Part shown: in pieces, positions 31,760-41,490 of the stretch | How positions within the stretch are numbered: position 1 is the stretch's first letter | How the letters are laid out: every line of letters starts with the position of its first letter | Source: Clostridia bacterium | GTDB taxonomy: Bacteria; Bacillota; Clostridia; Christensenellales; Aristaeellaceae | DNA: 64,000 bases | Assembly: GCA_017428385.1 (NCBI GenBank) | Contig: JAFRQX010000025.1 | Location: 1 to 64,000 of the forward strand | Direction: 5' to 3' | The notes under the pieces: generated by a model | What the model was told of the DNA's origin: nothing | The model's input: the letters and a program-made list of their open reading frames with translations, nothing else | Database searches by the model: none | Program-made: the position numbers and the translations under genes

Positions 31760-32458
31760 TTATAAGGGGATTTTTTTCGGACAGAATCCGATGCTGTCAC
31801 AGGAAACCAGATAGTAGTTGATTCCGTTGTGTTCACCATTAAATCCGATCTGTATTCCGGCCCCGTGCAGATGGCCGTAGACTACGGTATGCACCTGGTA
31901 TTCCTCCAGTATTGACGTAAAAAGCGTATCCGTTTCCGCCTCCAGCAGCGGCGGATAATGCATCATGACAATCAACGGCCTTCCGTCTGCCATATCCTTC
32001 GCCGAACCCAGGGCCAGGCGAAGTCTCTCTGCTTCGCGCAGGAAGATTTTCTCATTCTGCGCGTCAAGGGGTGTTTCCTTTGTTGGAATCAGCCAGCCTC
32101 TTGTACCGCAGACCACCGCATCCCCCAGGTCAGCCGCACTGTGCTGTACGGCTGTGATAGACGGCGGCAGGATGGAACGGACGCGGCTGATGGAATTCCA
32201 CCAGTAGTCATGATTCCCCTTGCAGATTACTTTTCGTCCCGGCAGCCTGCCGATTGCTTCCAAATCTGCCCTGGCATCCTTAAGCTGCATCGCCCAGCTG
32301 ATATCCCCGGGAATCAGTACCGTATCGTCCTCTTCAACCTGCTGATGCCAGTTTTCCTGTATGCGCAAAAAATGCCTGTCCCACTGGGGACCAAACACGT
32401 CCATGGGCTTATCGTCTCCCCCGGGCAGGTGCAGGTCTCCAATGGCAAACAGGCGCAT
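31760..32458 (-). CDS. calcineurin-like metallophosphoesterase
   Basis: The 232-aa metallophosphoesterase has the full set of metal motifs: GDLHLPG (Asp8, His10), PGDISWAM, CKGNHDYWW, MMHYPPL and YGHLHGAG. It is probably cytoplasmic, with no signal peptide. This family hydrolyses phosphomono- or diesters; the substrate cannot be read from sequence. AAAGGAG lies about 6 nt before the ATG. It is transcribed after the zinc-ribbon protein gene and ends at a strong terminator. Confidence 0.88.
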   Translation of the reverse strand: MRLFAIGDLHLPGGDDKPMDVFGPQWDRHFLRIQENWHQQVEEDDTVLIPGDISWAMQLKDARADLEAIGRLPGRKVICKGNHDYWWNSISRVRSILPPSITAVQHSAADLGDAVVCGTRGWLIPTKETPLDAQNEKIFLREAERLRLALGSAKDMADGRPLIVMMHYPPLLEAETDTLFTSILEEYQVHTVVYGHLHGAGIQIGFNGEHNGINYYLVSCDSIGFCPKKIPL

Positions 32459-32494
32459 GTTTTCTCCTTTAGCGGTGTCACGGACGGTCAGAAA

Positions 32495-32911
32495 TCAGAT
32501 TTCTTCTTCCTCCGCGTCATCGTCCGCGTCTCTTTCTTCATCTTCCCGGACATCCTCCAGGCTCAGTTCCTGGTCAATCTTGCCGAATTCGTCCGTTTCT
32601 TCCTCTTCCACATCGGGAATAATCTCATCCATACCGCTGACGGCATCCATATCTCCGATGGTGGATGTGTCAACGTTCTCCGTTTCCGTTCCGTTATCGG
32701 TGTCATCCGCACTGTTGCTCTTGTTCATTTCCCGCAGGCAGAACAGGCATACATCTTTACCGGGCAGGCACGGTTCCTCGTTGCAGATGCTGCACAGCTC
32801 GATTTCTTCGGAGCGGGACTCCCCTTTCATCTCCTGCAGGCATACCTTGCAGTACTTTTCATCCTCCCGGATGTAGTTCAGGTCGCAGCGGGGGCACTTG
32901 ACCAGATTCAT
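32495..32911 (-). CDS. zinc-ribbon protein with acidic tail
   Basis: The 138-aa protein has an N-terminal half with four Cys pairs (CPRC, CKVC, CSIC, CLFC plus an extra Cys in EEPC), suggesting two treble-clef or ribbon zinc sites. The C-terminal half is very acidic and low-complexity, ending ADDDAEEEEI. It may bind nucleic acid or protein partners, but no function is known. GAGGAGG lies 7 nt before the ATG. A strong promoter about 190 nt upstream leaves a long leader. It is followed by the metallophosphoesterase gene. Confidence 0.8.
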   Translation of the reverse strand: MNLVKCPRCDLNYIREDEKYCKVCLQEMKGESRSEEIELCSICNEEPCLPGKDVCLFCLREMNKSNSADDTDNGTETENVDTSTIGDMDAVSGMDEIIPDVEEEETDEFGKIDQELSLEDVREDEERDADDDAEEEEI

Positions 32912-33096
32912 ATTGTTTCCTCCTCAAACGTGGCAATTCTGGGTTGAATTCCCACATTGTTGATCGTAGTTCTCACTTTTGATGTCTTTCGTTACACCAG
33001 CGCATTAAAAACAGAGGAAAAAACTGAGTGTTTCTCCACTAATTGGCTTTCTCCTCCACTTTTCTGCCGAAAGCACCTCGTGATCTACGGTCATGG
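32912..33096 (-). promoter_or_regulatory. long untranslated leader of the zinc-ribbon gene
   Basis: About 185 nt between the promoter and the start codon contain no gene on either strand. Two AGTGGAG words lie exactly 20 bp apart (33034-33040 and 33054-33060 on the minus strand) in an A-rich context. No known riboswitch was recognised. Confidence 0.45.
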
Positions 33097-33125
33097 ATTA
33101 TACTATGCATATACATCATATGCAA
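33097..33125 (-). promoter_or_regulatory. promoter of the zinc-ribbon / metallophosphoesterase unit
   Basis: Minus-strand -35 TTGCAT (33120-33125), 17-bp spacer, perfect -10 TATAAT (33097-33102). Confidence 0.7.
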
Positions 33126-33160
33126 TAGGAAAAGAATACTTTTGGCAAAAAATAGTAAGC

Positions 33161-33757
33161 TTATGATTCAGCCGGATGAAGAATATCATCCATCAGCTTC
33201 AGCAGATCATCGCGGCCTGTGCCGTCTTCCCCGCTGAAACAGATGATTTCCCAGGGCTGGACGCTCAATGCCCTGCAGATCGGAGCCAGGTATTTGCTCC
33301 GTGCACCGCGGCTGATCTTGTCTGCCTTGGTGGCAATCACTGAGAAAGGAATGTCCATTTCCCTCAGGAAACGGTTCATCTGTTTGTCATCCTCTGTGGG
33401 TTCATGGCGGATATCCACCAGGCACAGCACATGAAGCAGTTCATCCGCTTTCTCGAAATAATCCTGCATCATCTGGCCCCAGCGCTGTTTTTCTTTTTTA
33501 TCCACCTTTGCAAACCCATAGCCGGGCAGGTCAACCAGATGGAACTCGTTGTTCAGCAGGAACACATTCAGCAGTCTTGTTTTTCCCGGTGTGGAGCTGG
33601 TGCGTGCCAGCTTGTTCCTCCGGCACAGCCGGTTGATCAGCGTGCTCTTTCCCACATTGCTCTTACCGGCCACTGCAATCTGGGGCAGGCCCTTTCCTGT
33701 AAACGGCCCGTAATCAGCCATGGAAGTCACAAACTCTGCCGTCTTGATTTCCATCAT
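33161..33757 (-). CDS. engB: ribosome biogenesis GTP-binding protein EngB/YsxC
   Basis: A 198-aa TRAFAC GTPase needed for 50S subunit assembly. G1 is AVAGKSNVGKSTL, G2 lies around TSSTPGKTR, G3 is LVDLPGYGFAKV and G4 is ATKADK. Length and the position directly after lon match ysxC in B. subtilis. GGAGG precedes the ATG by about 9-10 nt. It is the last gene of the tig-clpP-clpX-lon-engB unit; no clear terminator follows. Confidence 0.96.
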   Translation of the reverse strand: MMEIKTAEFVTSMADYGPFTGKGLPQIAVAGKSNVGKSTLINRLCRRNKLARTSSTPGKTRLLNVFLLNNEFHLVDLPGYGFAKVDKKEKQRWGQMMQDYFEKADELLHVLCLVDIRHEPTEDDKQMNRFLREMDIPFSVIATKADKISRGARSKYLAPICRALSVQPWEIICFSGEDGTGRDDLLKLMDDILHPAES

Positions 33758-33786
33758 ATTCCGCCCCCTCCTTCAATGCAGTTTGC

Positions 33787-36099
33787 TCAGAATGAAACGA
33801 TCGCGGTTTTCAGCACGTCCTTCACGTCTGTAGCTTTGATCACCTTAAACTGTTCCAGCACATGCTCCGGAATCTTTTCCAGGTCTTTCTGGTTTTCCTC
33901 CGGTATCACCAGTGTACGGATACCGGCACGGTAAGCTGCCATGGTTTTCTCTTTCAGGCCGCCGATCGGTAGCACCCGGCCGCGCAGCGTCACCTCGCCG
34001 GTCATCGCCACGTCCTGGCGTACAGGTTTTCCGGTCAGTGCGCTTACCAGCGCTGTGGTCATCGTCACACCGGCGGAAGGACCGTCCTTCGGTACGGCGC
34101 CTTCCGGTACATGGATGTGAATATCCATGCCCTGGTAGAAGTCCTTCTGCAGACCCAGCTCTTCACTGTGGGCGCGCACCCAGGTAAAGGCCGCCTCCGC
34201 GGATTCCTTCATAACGTCGCCCAGCTGGCCGGTCAGTTTCAGGGTGCCCTTACCGCTCATGGTAGTGCACTCCACTTCCAGCATTTCACCGCCCACGCTG
34301 GTATAGGCCAGGCCGTTGACCACACCCACACGGGGTTCCTTTTCCGGCGCTTCCCGCAGGTACCGGGGAGCACCGAGCATTTCCCGCAGGGTCTTCTTTG
34401 AGATCGTCATGGAACGTTTACCCTGATCCAGCATCCGCACTGCGGCCTTGCGGCACAGCTTGGCAGCGGTCCTTTCCAGTGTACGGACACCTGCCTCACG
34501 GGTATAGTCCTCAATCATCATCTTCAGGATGCTGTCGTCCGCTTTCAGCGCGTTCGGCTTCATCCCATGCTCCCGGATCTGTTTCGGCAGCAGGTGGCGT
34601 TTAAGGATCTGGAGCTTCTCCTCTTCCGTGTAGCTGGAAACCTCAATCAGTTCCATGCGGTCCAGCAGCGGAGCAGGGATTGTTTCCATTGTATTGGCCG
34701 TAGTGATAAACATCACTTTGCTCAGGTCAAAGGGCAGTTCCATGTAATGATCCCGGAAAGCATTGTTCTGCTCCGAATCCAGCACTTCCAGCATGGCGGA
34801 AGCCGGATCGCCCCGGAAATCACCGCTCATCTTGTCGATTTCATCAAACAGGAAAACGGGATTGCAGGTACCTGCCTGTTTCATGCCCGCGATAATGCGG
34901 CCGGGAATGGAACCGATATAGGTGCGGCGATGGCCCCGGATTTCTGCTTCATCCCGGACGCCGCCCAGGCTGACCTGGACAAACTTCCTGCCGACTGCTT
35001 CAGCAATTGCCTTCACAATGCTGGTCTTACCCACGCCGGGAGGACCCACAAAGCAAAGGATCGGTCCCTTCATATCCTTTTTCAGCTGAAGGACTGCCAG
35101 GTACTCGATAATCCGTTCCTTGACGTCCTCCAGTCCGTAATGATCCCTGTTCAGGATCTCCCTTGCCCGGTTCAGATCCAGATTGTCTTCTGTTTCTTTG
35201 CCCCAGGGCAGATCAAGGATCCATTCAATATAGGTCTGACTGACAGAGCTTTCAGGGCTTCCCGGCGCCATACGTGAAAGCCGGTCCAGCTCTTTTTCGC
35301 ACTTGCTGCGGGCTTCATCATTCAGGGGTGTCTCCGCAAGCCGTTTCCTCAGGTCGGCGGTATCTGTTTCATCTCCGTCGCCCAGTTCGGTCTGGATCGC
35401 CTTGATCTGCTCACGCAGATAATAATCCTTCTGATTCTTCTCCACCTGTTTCCGGATGCGGGCTTGGATCTGCTTCTCCGTATCAGCCATATCGGTTTCA
35501 CGCATCAGGATCGAACAGACCTTTTCCAGGCGGGCGATCGGATTCAGCTCGTCCAGGATATCCTGCCGGTCTTCCCGCTTTGTCAGCACGTTTGCCGCCA
35601 GAAGATCTGCTGCCTCTCCGGCTTTCTCAATGGCATGGATTGACTCCACCGTATCCTGGCTGACACGCTGGGAAGTCCTTGCATATTCCTCAAACAGATC
35701 CTGTGCGGTACGCAGGAGTGCTTTCGCTTCCGCCGAACGGACAGCCCGGTCTTCACAGACCTTGATGACCGCTTTCATGCAGGGTTCATCGCCGAGTTTT
35801 TCCTGAATCACACCCCGGCTGGAACCTTCAACCAGCACACGGATATTTTCTCCGGGCAGGTTCATCACCTGCTTGATTTCTGCGATGGTACCGACCTTGC
35901 ACAGGTCTTTCCATGCGGGGTCTTCCGTATCGTCGCTTTTCTGGCTGATCAGGAATACCCGTTGCTTTTCCATCATTCCCTGTTCCAGTGCGGCCAGGGA
36001 TTTTTTTCTGCCCACGTCAAAATGAAGGACCATGTTCGGAAAGAGCATCAGTCCTCTCAGGGGCAGTACAGGCAATTCGATTGTCTGATTTTTCTTCAT
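33787..36099 (-). CDS. lon: ATP-dependent protease La (Lon)
   Basis: The 770-aa LonA protease is soluble, with an N-terminal substrate-recognition domain ([13 protein letters not shown]) and a AAA+ module. Walker A is GPPGVGKT (352-359), and FDEIDKM contains Walker B. The C-terminal protease domain carries the catalytic dyad Ser675 ([10 protein letters not shown]) and Lys718 (GGLKEK). It degrades damaged and regulatory proteins. GAGGATATC precedes the ATG. Order and strand match the proteostasis operon of Firmicutes, although only one lon gene is present here rather than lonB-lonA. Confidence 0.98.
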   Translation of the reverse strand: MKKNQTIELPVLPLRGLMLFPNMVLHFDVGRKKSLAALEQGMMEKQRVFLISQKSDDTEDPAWKDLCKVGTIAEIKQVMNLPGENIRVLVEGSSRGVIQEKLGDEPCMKAVIKVCEDRAVRSAEAKALLRTAQDLFEEYARTSQRVSQDTVESIHAIEKAGEAADLLAANVLTKREDRQDILDELNPIARLEKVCSILMRETDMADTEKQIQARIRKQVEKNQKDYYLREQIKAIQTELGDGDETDTADLRKRLAETPLNDEARSKCEKELDRLSRMAPGSPESSVSQTYIEWILDLPWGKETEDNLDLNRAREILNRDHYGLEDVKERIIEYLAVLQLKKDMKGPILCFVGPPGVGKTSIVKAIAEAVGRKFVQVSLGGVRDEAEIRGHRRTYIGSIPGRIIAGMKQAGTCNPVFLFDEIDKMSGDFRGDPASAMLEVLDSEQNNAFRDHYMELPFDLSKVMFITTANTMETIPAPLLDRMELIEVSSYTEEEKLQILKRHLLPKQIREHGMKPNALKADDSILKMMIEDYTREAGVRTLERTAAKLCRKAAVRMLDQGKRSMTISKKTLREMLGAPRYLREAPEKEPRVGVVNGLAYTSVGGEMLEVECTTMSGKGTLKLTGQLGDVMKESAEAAFTWVRAHSEELGLQKDFYQGMDIHIHVPEGAVPKDGPSAGVTMTTALVSALTGKPVRQDVAMTGEVTLRGRVLPIGGLKEKTMAAYRAGIRTLVIPEENQKDLEKIPEHVLEQFKVIKATDVKDVLKTAIVSF

Positions 36100-36182
36100 G
36101 ATATCCTCTTGTTACGAACGGCAGGGCTTACCGTTTGCTTCCGTATCCGGATCCGGCAAAGCCCGTGCCGTCAACTTTTTAT

Positions 36183-37478
36183 TCAGGAGGCGTCCGTTTC
36201 GTCCGTCTTCTTTTCCGCACGCCTGGCGGTTCTCTTGCCCACGCCGGAAATCAACGTCGGTTTTCCGCCGTTGATCGCTTCTTTTGTAATGATACACTCG
36301 TTAACGTCCGGCATACCCGGAAGTTCAAACATGGTGTCCAGCATCGCGTTCTCAATGATGGCGCGCAGGCCGCGGGCGCCGCATTTGCGGTCAATGGCCT
36401 GACGGGCAATTTCCCGGATGGCGTCATCCTCAAAGATAAGCCGGATGTTATCCATATCCAGCAGCGTTGAATACTGCTTGCACAGCGCGTTCTTCGGCTC
36501 TGTCAGAATCCGGATCAGCGCATCCTCATCCAGCGCGTCCAGCGTGACCAGAATCGGCAGCCGGCCGACAAATTCCGGAATCAGGCCGTATTTTGTCAGG
36601 TCTTCCGGCTGAACGTCCTTCAACGCATCCGTCCGGGCAGGATCCCGCTGGCTCTGGATTTCCGCACCGAAGCCCAGTGTCTTTTTTCCGATACGGTTTT
36701 CAATAATCGGCACCAGTCCGTCAAAAGCGCCGCCGCAGATAAACAGGATATTGGTTGTATCGATCCTGATCATTTCCTGGTGCGGATGCTTCCGGCCGCC
36801 CTGCGGCGGCACAGCGGCTTCCGTTCCCTCCAGGATTTTCAGCAGCGCCTGCTGAACGCCTTCGCCGCTGACGTCCCGTGTAATAGACATATTCTCGCCT
36901 TTGCGGGCAATTTTATCAATTTCGTCGATATAGACAATACCGCGCTGTGCCTTCTCAATGTCCCAGTCCGCGGCCTGGATCAGGCGAAGCAGAATGGTTT
37001 CCACGTCGTCACCCACATAGCCGGCTTCTGTAACGCTGGTAGCATCAGCAATCGCAAACGGGACTTCCAGGATCCGCGCCAGGGTCTGGGCCAGGTAGGT
37101 TTTACCGCTGCCCGTGGGACCCAGGAGCAGGATATTGCTCTTCTGGAGTTCCACGTCGTCCCGTGTCTGCTTCCGGTTAATCCGCTTGTAGTGGTTGTAC
37201 ACTGCCACGCTCAGCGCGCGCTTCGCCCGTTCCTGACCGATCACATACTCGTCCAGGATTTTTTTCATCTCTGCGGGTGAAGGCAGCTTCACCGGTGCGA
37301 GCATATCCCTGGAAGCATCATCAAGCAGGAGATCCTCTTCGCTCAGGATCTCATTGCACAGGGCGATACATTCATCGCATATATAAACGTTCGGACCGGC
37401 CACCAGCCGTTTTACCATACGCTGTTCCTTGCCACAGAAGGAGCAGCGGGGTGTCTGTCTGTTCATATTGTTGGCCAT
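36183..37478 (-). CDS. clpX: ATP-dependent Clp protease ATP-binding subunit ClpX
   Basis: A 431-aa AAA+ unfoldase that delivers substrates to ClpP. The N-terminal zinc domain (CSFCGKEQ and CDECIALC) is followed by the ATPase core with [18 protein letters not shown] (Walker A) and [13 protein letters not shown] (Walker B). The C-terminal domain shows [14 protein letters not shown] precedes the ATG, and clpP ends about 10 bp upstream. Length is normal; the C-terminal Lys/Asp-rich tail (ending TDETDAS) is short. Confidence 0.98.
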   Translation of the reverse strand: MANNMNRQTPRCSFCGKEQRMVKRLVAGPNVYICDECIALCNEILSEEDLLLDDASRDMLAPVKLPSPAEMKKILDEYVIGQERAKRALSVAVYNHYKRINRKQTRDDVELQKSNILLLGPTGSGKTYLAQTLARILEVPFAIADATSVTEAGYVGDDVETILLRLIQAADWDIEKAQRGIVYIDEIDKIARKGENMSITRDVSGEGVQQALLKILEGTEAAVPPQGGRKHPHQEMIRIDTTNILFICGGAFDGLVPIIENRIGKKTLGFGAEIQSQRDPARTDALKDVQPEDLTKYGLIPEFVGRLPILVTLDALDEDALIRILTEPKNALCKQYSTLLDMDNIRLIFEDDAIREIARQAIDRKCGARGLRAIIENAMLDTMFELPGMPDVNECIITKEAINGGKPTLISGVGKRTARRAEKKTDETDAS

Positions 37479-37487
37479 GTTTCAACC

Positions 37488-38084
37488 TCACTTTTTCTGC
37501 TTGTCCCGCGGCTGATAGATCTCATCAATAATATGATAATCCAGCGCTTCTTCCGCGCTCATGAAATAGTCGCGTTCAACGTCCGCCTGAACCTTCTTCA
37601 GGGGCTGGCCTGTCATTTCAGCCATCATGGCGGTCATCTTCTTCTTGGTCTTCATCAGCCATTCAGCCCGGATCGCCACGTCTGTAGCCTGGCCCTGGGC
37701 ACCGCCCAGGGGCTGATGGATCATCACTTCGGCATTCGGCAGCGCAAGCCGTTTGCCCTTTTCGCCGGCCATCAGCAGGAAAGCGCCCATGCTGGCAGCC
37801 ATACCGACACAGACCGTACGCACCTGAGGCCGGATGTACTTCATCGTATCGTAAATAGCCATGCCGGCTGTCACAGATCCGCCGGGGCTGTTAATGTACA
37901 GGCTGATATCACTGTCCGGATCTTCCATTTCAAGGAACAGCAGCTGCGCAACCACCAGATTGGCGGTATCATCGGTGATCTCTCCGCCGAGGAAGACAAT
38001 CCTGTCCTTCAGCAGCCTGGAATAAATATCGTAGGAGCGTTCTCCCCTGTTCGTCTGTTCAATGACCATCGGAATAAGCGGCAT
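37488..38084 (-). CDS. clpP: ATP-dependent Clp protease proteolytic subunit
   Basis: The 198-aa serine protease subunit forms the tetradecameric ClpP chamber. The catalytic triad is Ser98 (GMAASMGA), His123 (MIHQPLGG) and Asp172 (ERDYFM). The N-terminus [19 protein letters not shown] is typical. GGAGG is 7-8 nt before the ATG. Located between tig and clpX, its usual place. Confidence 0.98.
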   Translation of the reverse strand: MPLIPMVIEQTNRGERSYDIYSRLLKDRIVFLGGEITDDTANLVVAQLLFLEMEDPDSDISLYINSPGGSVTAGMAIYDTMKYIRPQVRTVCVGMAASMGAFLLMAGEKGKRLALPNAEVMIHQPLGGAQGQATDVAIRAEWLMKTKKKMTAMMAEMTGQPLKKVQADVERDYFMSAEEALDYHIIDEIYQPRDKQKK

Positions 38085-38105
38085 ATCGTTCCCTCCTTTG
38101 ACTGA

Positions 38106-38131
38106 AACGGCGGCCCGGCCGGGCCGCCGTT
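38106..38131. repeat. 26-bp perfect palindrome between tig and clpP
   Basis: Self-complementary over 13+13 bases (AACGGCGGCCCGG and its complement). It forms a very GC-rich hairpin 10 nt after the tig stop. Only three Ts follow on the minus strand, so it may be an attenuator or RNA-processing site rather than a full terminator. Confidence 0.7.
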
Positions 38132-38141
38132 AAAGGCATTC

Positions 38142-39656
38142 TTATTCAGCGTCAGTTTTCTTTGCCGTCTTCTTGGCGGCGGGTTTCTTGGCGGGCTTTT
38201 CTTCCGCAGAAGCTTCCGCGGTTTCAGCCTTCTTGGTGGTCTTCTTGGCAGCGGGCTTCTTGGCGGGTTTTTCTTCCGCGGGAGCTTCCGCAGTTTCAGC
38301 CTTCTTGGTGGTCTTCTTCGCAGCGGTCTTCTTCGCGGGCTTTTCTTCCACGGGAGCTTCCGCCTTCTTTTCTTCCACCTTGGCGTCCTTCTTCAGCAGG
38401 TCCAGCACCAGGCGGATCGCGGCGTTGTCCTTCAGGTAACCCTTCTGTTCCTCAGTCAGGTTCTTCTTGAAGGTTTCCACTTCCTGGCCCATCTGTTCAG
38501 CCTGCTCAGCGATCGCCTTTTCGATGTCTTCCTCAGTGGGCTCGATCTTCTCGGCCTTGCGGATGGCATCAATCACCAGTTCGATCCGCACCCGCTTTTC
38601 AGCTTCGGGCTTGTACATCTGCTTTACGCCGTCCATGGTCTGACCGGTGTACTTCAGATAGTCTTCCATGCGCAGGCCCTGGTAGCTCATCCGCATAGCC
38701 ATCTCACGAACCATGTAGTTCGCCTGATCGTCGATCATAGCTTCCGGAATATCGATCTGGGCATTCTCAGCAGCCTTCTCGACCAGCGCGTTCTCGGCAG
38801 CGATGTCGTTGTTCTTCGCGACGCGGTCGCTCAGTTCCTTCACGATGCTTTCCTTATATTCTTTGAAGGTGTTGAAGTCGCTGATGTCGGCTGCGAAATC
38901 ATCGTCCAGTTCCGGCACTTCGGTCATCTGGATGCCGTTCACCTTGACATGGAACACGGCGTCCTTGCCCTTCAGTTCCTCAGCATGGTACTCATCGGGG
39001 AACTTGACGTTCAGGTCTTTCTCCTCGCCCAGCTGCATGCCGACCATCTGCTCCTCGAATCCGGGGATGAACTGATGGCTGCCGATGGTCAGGGTCTGGC
39101 CCTGCGCGGTGCCGCCGGCGAATGCAACGCCGTCCACAGAACCGGCATAGTCCAGGTTGACGGTGTCGCCTTCCTGCACAGGACGGTCTTCCACGTCAAT
39201 CGTGCGGCTGGCCTTCTTGCGGTCTTCCTCAATGCGGGCATCCACCATTTCGTCCGTCAGCTTCTGCAGATCGGCTTCAACGGTCAGTCCCTTGTAGTCG
39301 CCCAGCGTCACGTCGGGACGGACAAACACTTCCAGATGGAACTTCAGGTCCTTGCCGGCGCCGATCTCGTCCAGGTCGATCTGGGGCTGATCCACGGGCT
39401 TCAGATCATATTCTTCAACAGCCGCACGGTACGCGTCCGGGAAGATGATCTCGAAGGCGTCATCATAGAAAACGCTTTCGCCGTAAAGGGTCTCGATCAT
39501 TTTGCGCGGAGCCTTGCCCTTCCGGAAACCCGGAACGTTGATACGCTTGCGCATCTTAAGGAAAGCCTGCGTCATCGCTTCATCAAACTGCTCCGCGGGG
39601 ATCGTAAAGGTCAGTTTCGCTTTGTTTCCGGACAGCTTCTCGTAGGTATGGCTCAT
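38142..39656 (-). CDS. tig: trigger factor with long Lys/Ala/Pro-rich repeat tail
   Basis: The 504-aa ribosome-associated chaperone and prolyl isomerase has an N-terminal ribosome-binding domain with FRKGKAPRKMIE (the GFRxGxxP signature region). A PPIase domain follows (QEGDTVNLDYAGSVDGV) and then a helical C-domain ending near residue 430. The last ~75 residues are unusual: tandem 24-residue units built on EEKPAKKPAAKKTTKKAETA, resembling histone H1 or HU tails. Typical trigger factors stop at about 430 aa. AGGAGG lies 10 nt before the ATG. First gene of the clp/lon operon. Confidence 0.95.
   Translation of the reverse strand: MSHTYEKLSGNKAKLTFTIPAEQFDEAMTQAFLKMRKRINVPGFRKGKAPRKMIETLYGESVFYDDAFEIIFPDAYRAAVEEYDLKPVDQPQIDLDEIGAGKDLKFHLEVFVRPDVTLGDYKGLTVEADLQKLTDEMVDARIEEDRKKASRTIDVEDRPVQEGDTVNLDYAGSVDGVAFAGGTAQGQTLTIGSHQFIPGFEEQMVGMQLGEEKDLNVKFPDEYHAEELKGKDAVFHVKVNGIQMTEVPELDDDFAADISDFNTFKEYKESIVKELSDRVAKNNDIAAENALVEKAAENAQIDIPEAMIDDQANYMVREMAMRMSYQGLRMEDYLKYTGQTMDGVKQMYKPEAEKRVRIELVIDAIRKAEKIEPTEEDIEKAIAEQAEQMGQEVETFKKNLTEEQKGYLKDNAAIRLVLDLLKKDAKVEEKKAEAPVEEKPAKKTAAKKTTKKAETAEAPAEEKPAKKPAAKKTTKKAETAEASAEEKPAKKPAAKKTAKKTDAE
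38160..38360. repeat. 72-bp tandem repeat encoding the trigger factor tail
   Basis: About 2.7 copies of a 72-bp unit, each encoding a 24-residue EEKPAKK...AETAEA block. It lies wholly inside tig and keeps the reading frame. Copies are close to identical, which points to recent expansion. Confidence 0.8.
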
Positions 39657-39732
39657 GAATTATCTTCCTCCTGAATCATTTCACTGAATCATTTCAGCAT
39701 AAAACAGCGGTGCGCATAAAACACCGCATGGC

Positions 39733-39761
39733 ATTCTATCACAAGTTTCCTTGTATTGCAA
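39733..39761 (-). promoter_or_regulatory. promoter of tig-clpP-clpX-lon-engB
   Basis: Minus-strand -35 TTGCAA (39756-39761), 17-bp spacer, -10 TAGAAT (39733-39738). The ~70-nt leader contains a GCGGTG / CACCGC hairpin. No CIRCE or CtsR operator was recognised. Confidence 0.7.
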
Positions 39762-39775
39762 CAGTTTCTGCGGTT

Positions 39776-40732
39776 TTACCACGGATCGGACACTGCCGGC
39801 AGGAGTTCTGAAGTGCCAACTCCCAGGATATCACTCGTTCTCCGCGAGGATAACGGTTTTTTCCGATCTTTCAGCCTGCACAGCTGGTGTCCCATAAAGA
39901 CGATGCATGCGGTCTCCCCGCCGTCCAGGTTGAACCCTATGGTACACCCCTTCTCCAGCAGCTTCTCCGCCAGGAAACTGATACCGTCTCCCTTGCTCCG
40001 CTTGATCCGGCCCTCCAGCATCATAAAGAAGTAATGGCCCTTCTCCACCATGCCTACAGCGGTACGCTGGGCATGACTGGTACCGTATTTCTTCAGGCCT
40101 TCCTCATTCAGCTTTCCGTCCCTGATCAGGATCGGCCCGAAAGCCAGCACGTCAATCGCACCGTCTTCCAGGTATTCCTCAGCGGTTTTTTCATCGCTGT
40201 AGTAAACCTTCATATCTCCGTCCGGCCAGATCGCGAGGCAGTCCAGATTCGGGAAATCCTTTACGCCTCTCTTCTTGGTTTTGTCTGACCAGACCTTCCC
40301 GTCCCGGATAATGATTCCAGGCCTGCTTTTCTTCTGCTGCAGGCGCAGCTGGGCAAAGTCATTGGAAACAGCCAGCACCGTGCCGTATTTCCGGGCGATC
40401 TTGTAGGGATATTCCATATTCGCCGCGGTTTTCCAATGTTCCGGATCATTGGCAATCATCCTCGGGCCTGTGGATCCTTCCGCGCAGAAAACTTCTGCCT
40501 CATACCAGACCCGGGCCGGTTTTTTCTGTTCCCTGCGGAAGATTTCGACGCGCAGCGTACTGCTGGCATACCGCCAGACGCCGTTTTCTTCATCTTCCCA
40601 GACATATTCCCCGGAGTCCAGAAAACCGGCATCATTCAATGCCGGAAACTCGCCTTTTTCCTCCGCCGCCGCGCATACTCCGCCCCAGAGAAGCGTCAGC
40701 GCAAGCAGCATGCAAAGCGTTCTTCTGATCAT
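39776..40732 (-). CDS. secreted phosphodiester glycosidase family protein
   Basis: The 318-aa exported protein has a signal peptide (MIRRTLCMLLALTLLWGGVCAA) and one NAGPA-type phosphodiester glycosidase domain (PF09992). Motifs include GPILIRDGK, HAQRTAVGMVEKGHY, GRIKRSKG, GFNLDGGETACIVFMGHQL and SDILGVGTS. It is a paralogue of the C-terminal half of the 791-aa fusion at 14184-16559; both share the N-terminal FLDSGEYV-type segment. Family members remove sugar groups from phosphodiesters; the substrate here may be a cell-wall polymer. It begins 6 bp after purC, with a weak AGAAG ribosome site. Confidence 0.87.
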   Translation of the reverse strand: MIRRTLCMLLALTLLWGGVCAAAEEKGEFPALNDAGFLDSGEYVWEDEENGVWRYASSTLRVEIFRREQKKPARVWYEAEVFCAEGSTGPRMIANDPEHWKTAANMEYPYKIARKYGTVLAVSNDFAQLRLQQKKSRPGIIIRDGKVWSDKTKKRGVKDFPNLDCLAIWPDGDMKVYYSDEKTAEEYLEDGAIDVLAFGPILIRDGKLNEEGLKKYGTSHAQRTAVGMVEKGHYFFMMLEGRIKRSKGDGISFLAEKLLEKGCTIGFNLDGGETACIVFMGHQLCRLKDRKKPLSSRRTSDILGVGTSELLPAVSDPW

Positions 40733-40738
40733 ATCTTC

Positions 40739-41455
40739 TTAACTCACACCCATCATGCGGTGAAGCACTTCCTGATATGCCTCCGCCACATTGTCCATGT
40801 CTCTCCTGAACCGGTCGATATCCAGCGGTTCGTGCGTTCCGGCATCCCAGAACCGGGCAGTATCCGGGGTTATCTCATCCGCAACAATGATCCGTCCGTG
40901 GTAACGGCCAAACTCCAGTTTGAAGTCGATCAGCTCAATGCTGATATCCTTCAGGTAAGCAGTCAGGATTTCATTGATCTTCAGGCTGACCCGGGTAATC
41001 TCTTCCATTTCTTCCGGTGTGGCCAGTTTCATTGCATAGATATGGGAGTTGTTCACCAGCGGGTCCGCTTCCATCCCGGTATTCCGCAGTTCAAACTCCA
41101 CCACCGGCGGTTCAAGCTTTGTCCCCACCGGAATTCCGGTACGTTCTGCCAGCTGGCCGGCGGAACGGTTACGGATTTTGACTGAAAGCGGAATCATATC
41201 GCACCGTTTCACCAGGCAGTGTCTTGCGTCAATATGTTCCAGATAATGGCTTTCAATACCGTGTTCTTCCAACAGATGAAAAAGGTGCTCGCACACCGAA
41301 TTGTTCACTTCACCCTTGCCGAGGATCCTCCCCCGTTTCAGGCCGTGAAACGCCATGGCCTCGTCTTTGAAATAGACAATCGCTTTATCAGGGTCGTCCG
41401 TCGCGTAGACTTTCTTGCCTTTCCCTTCACGCAGAATCATCCCGATTTCCGGCAT
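40739..41455 (-). CDS. purC: phosphoribosylaminoimidazole-succinocarboxamide synthase
   Basis: This 238-aa SAICAR synthetase ligates aspartate to CAIR in purine synthesis. Signature segments are REGKGKKVYATDDP (phosphate-binding region), RNRSAGQLAERTG, PPVVEFELRNT and LIDFKLEFGRYHG followed by VADEITPDTARFW. The start is ATG 41455, 8 nt after GGAGGG; a longer frame upstream has no support. It is separated from other pur genes and co-transcribed with a secreted glycosidase, an unusual pairing. Confidence 0.97.
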   Translation of the reverse strand: MPEIGMILREGKGKKVYATDDPDKAIVYFKDEAMAFHGLKRGRILGKGEVNNSVCEHLFHLLEEHGIESHYLEHIDARHCLVKRCDMIPLSVKIRNRSAGQLAERTGIPVGTKLEPPVVEFELRNTGMEADPLVNNSHIYAMKLATPEEMEEITRVSLKINEILTAYLKDISIELIDFKLEFGRYHGRIIVADEITPDTARFWDAGTHEPLDIDRFRRDMDNVAEAYQEVLHRMMGVS

Positions 41456-41490
41456 TGCGTGTCCCTCCGTAATCAAGAATACACGAAAAT

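Noticed and set aside
38160..38360. CRISPR-like or intergenic tandem repeat
   Set aside because: The 72-bp repeats are in frame within tig and encode its Lys/Ala/Pro-rich tail.
41456..41490. Purine riboswitch before purC
   Set aside because: The leader from the best promoter is about 30 nt, too short for an aptamer.
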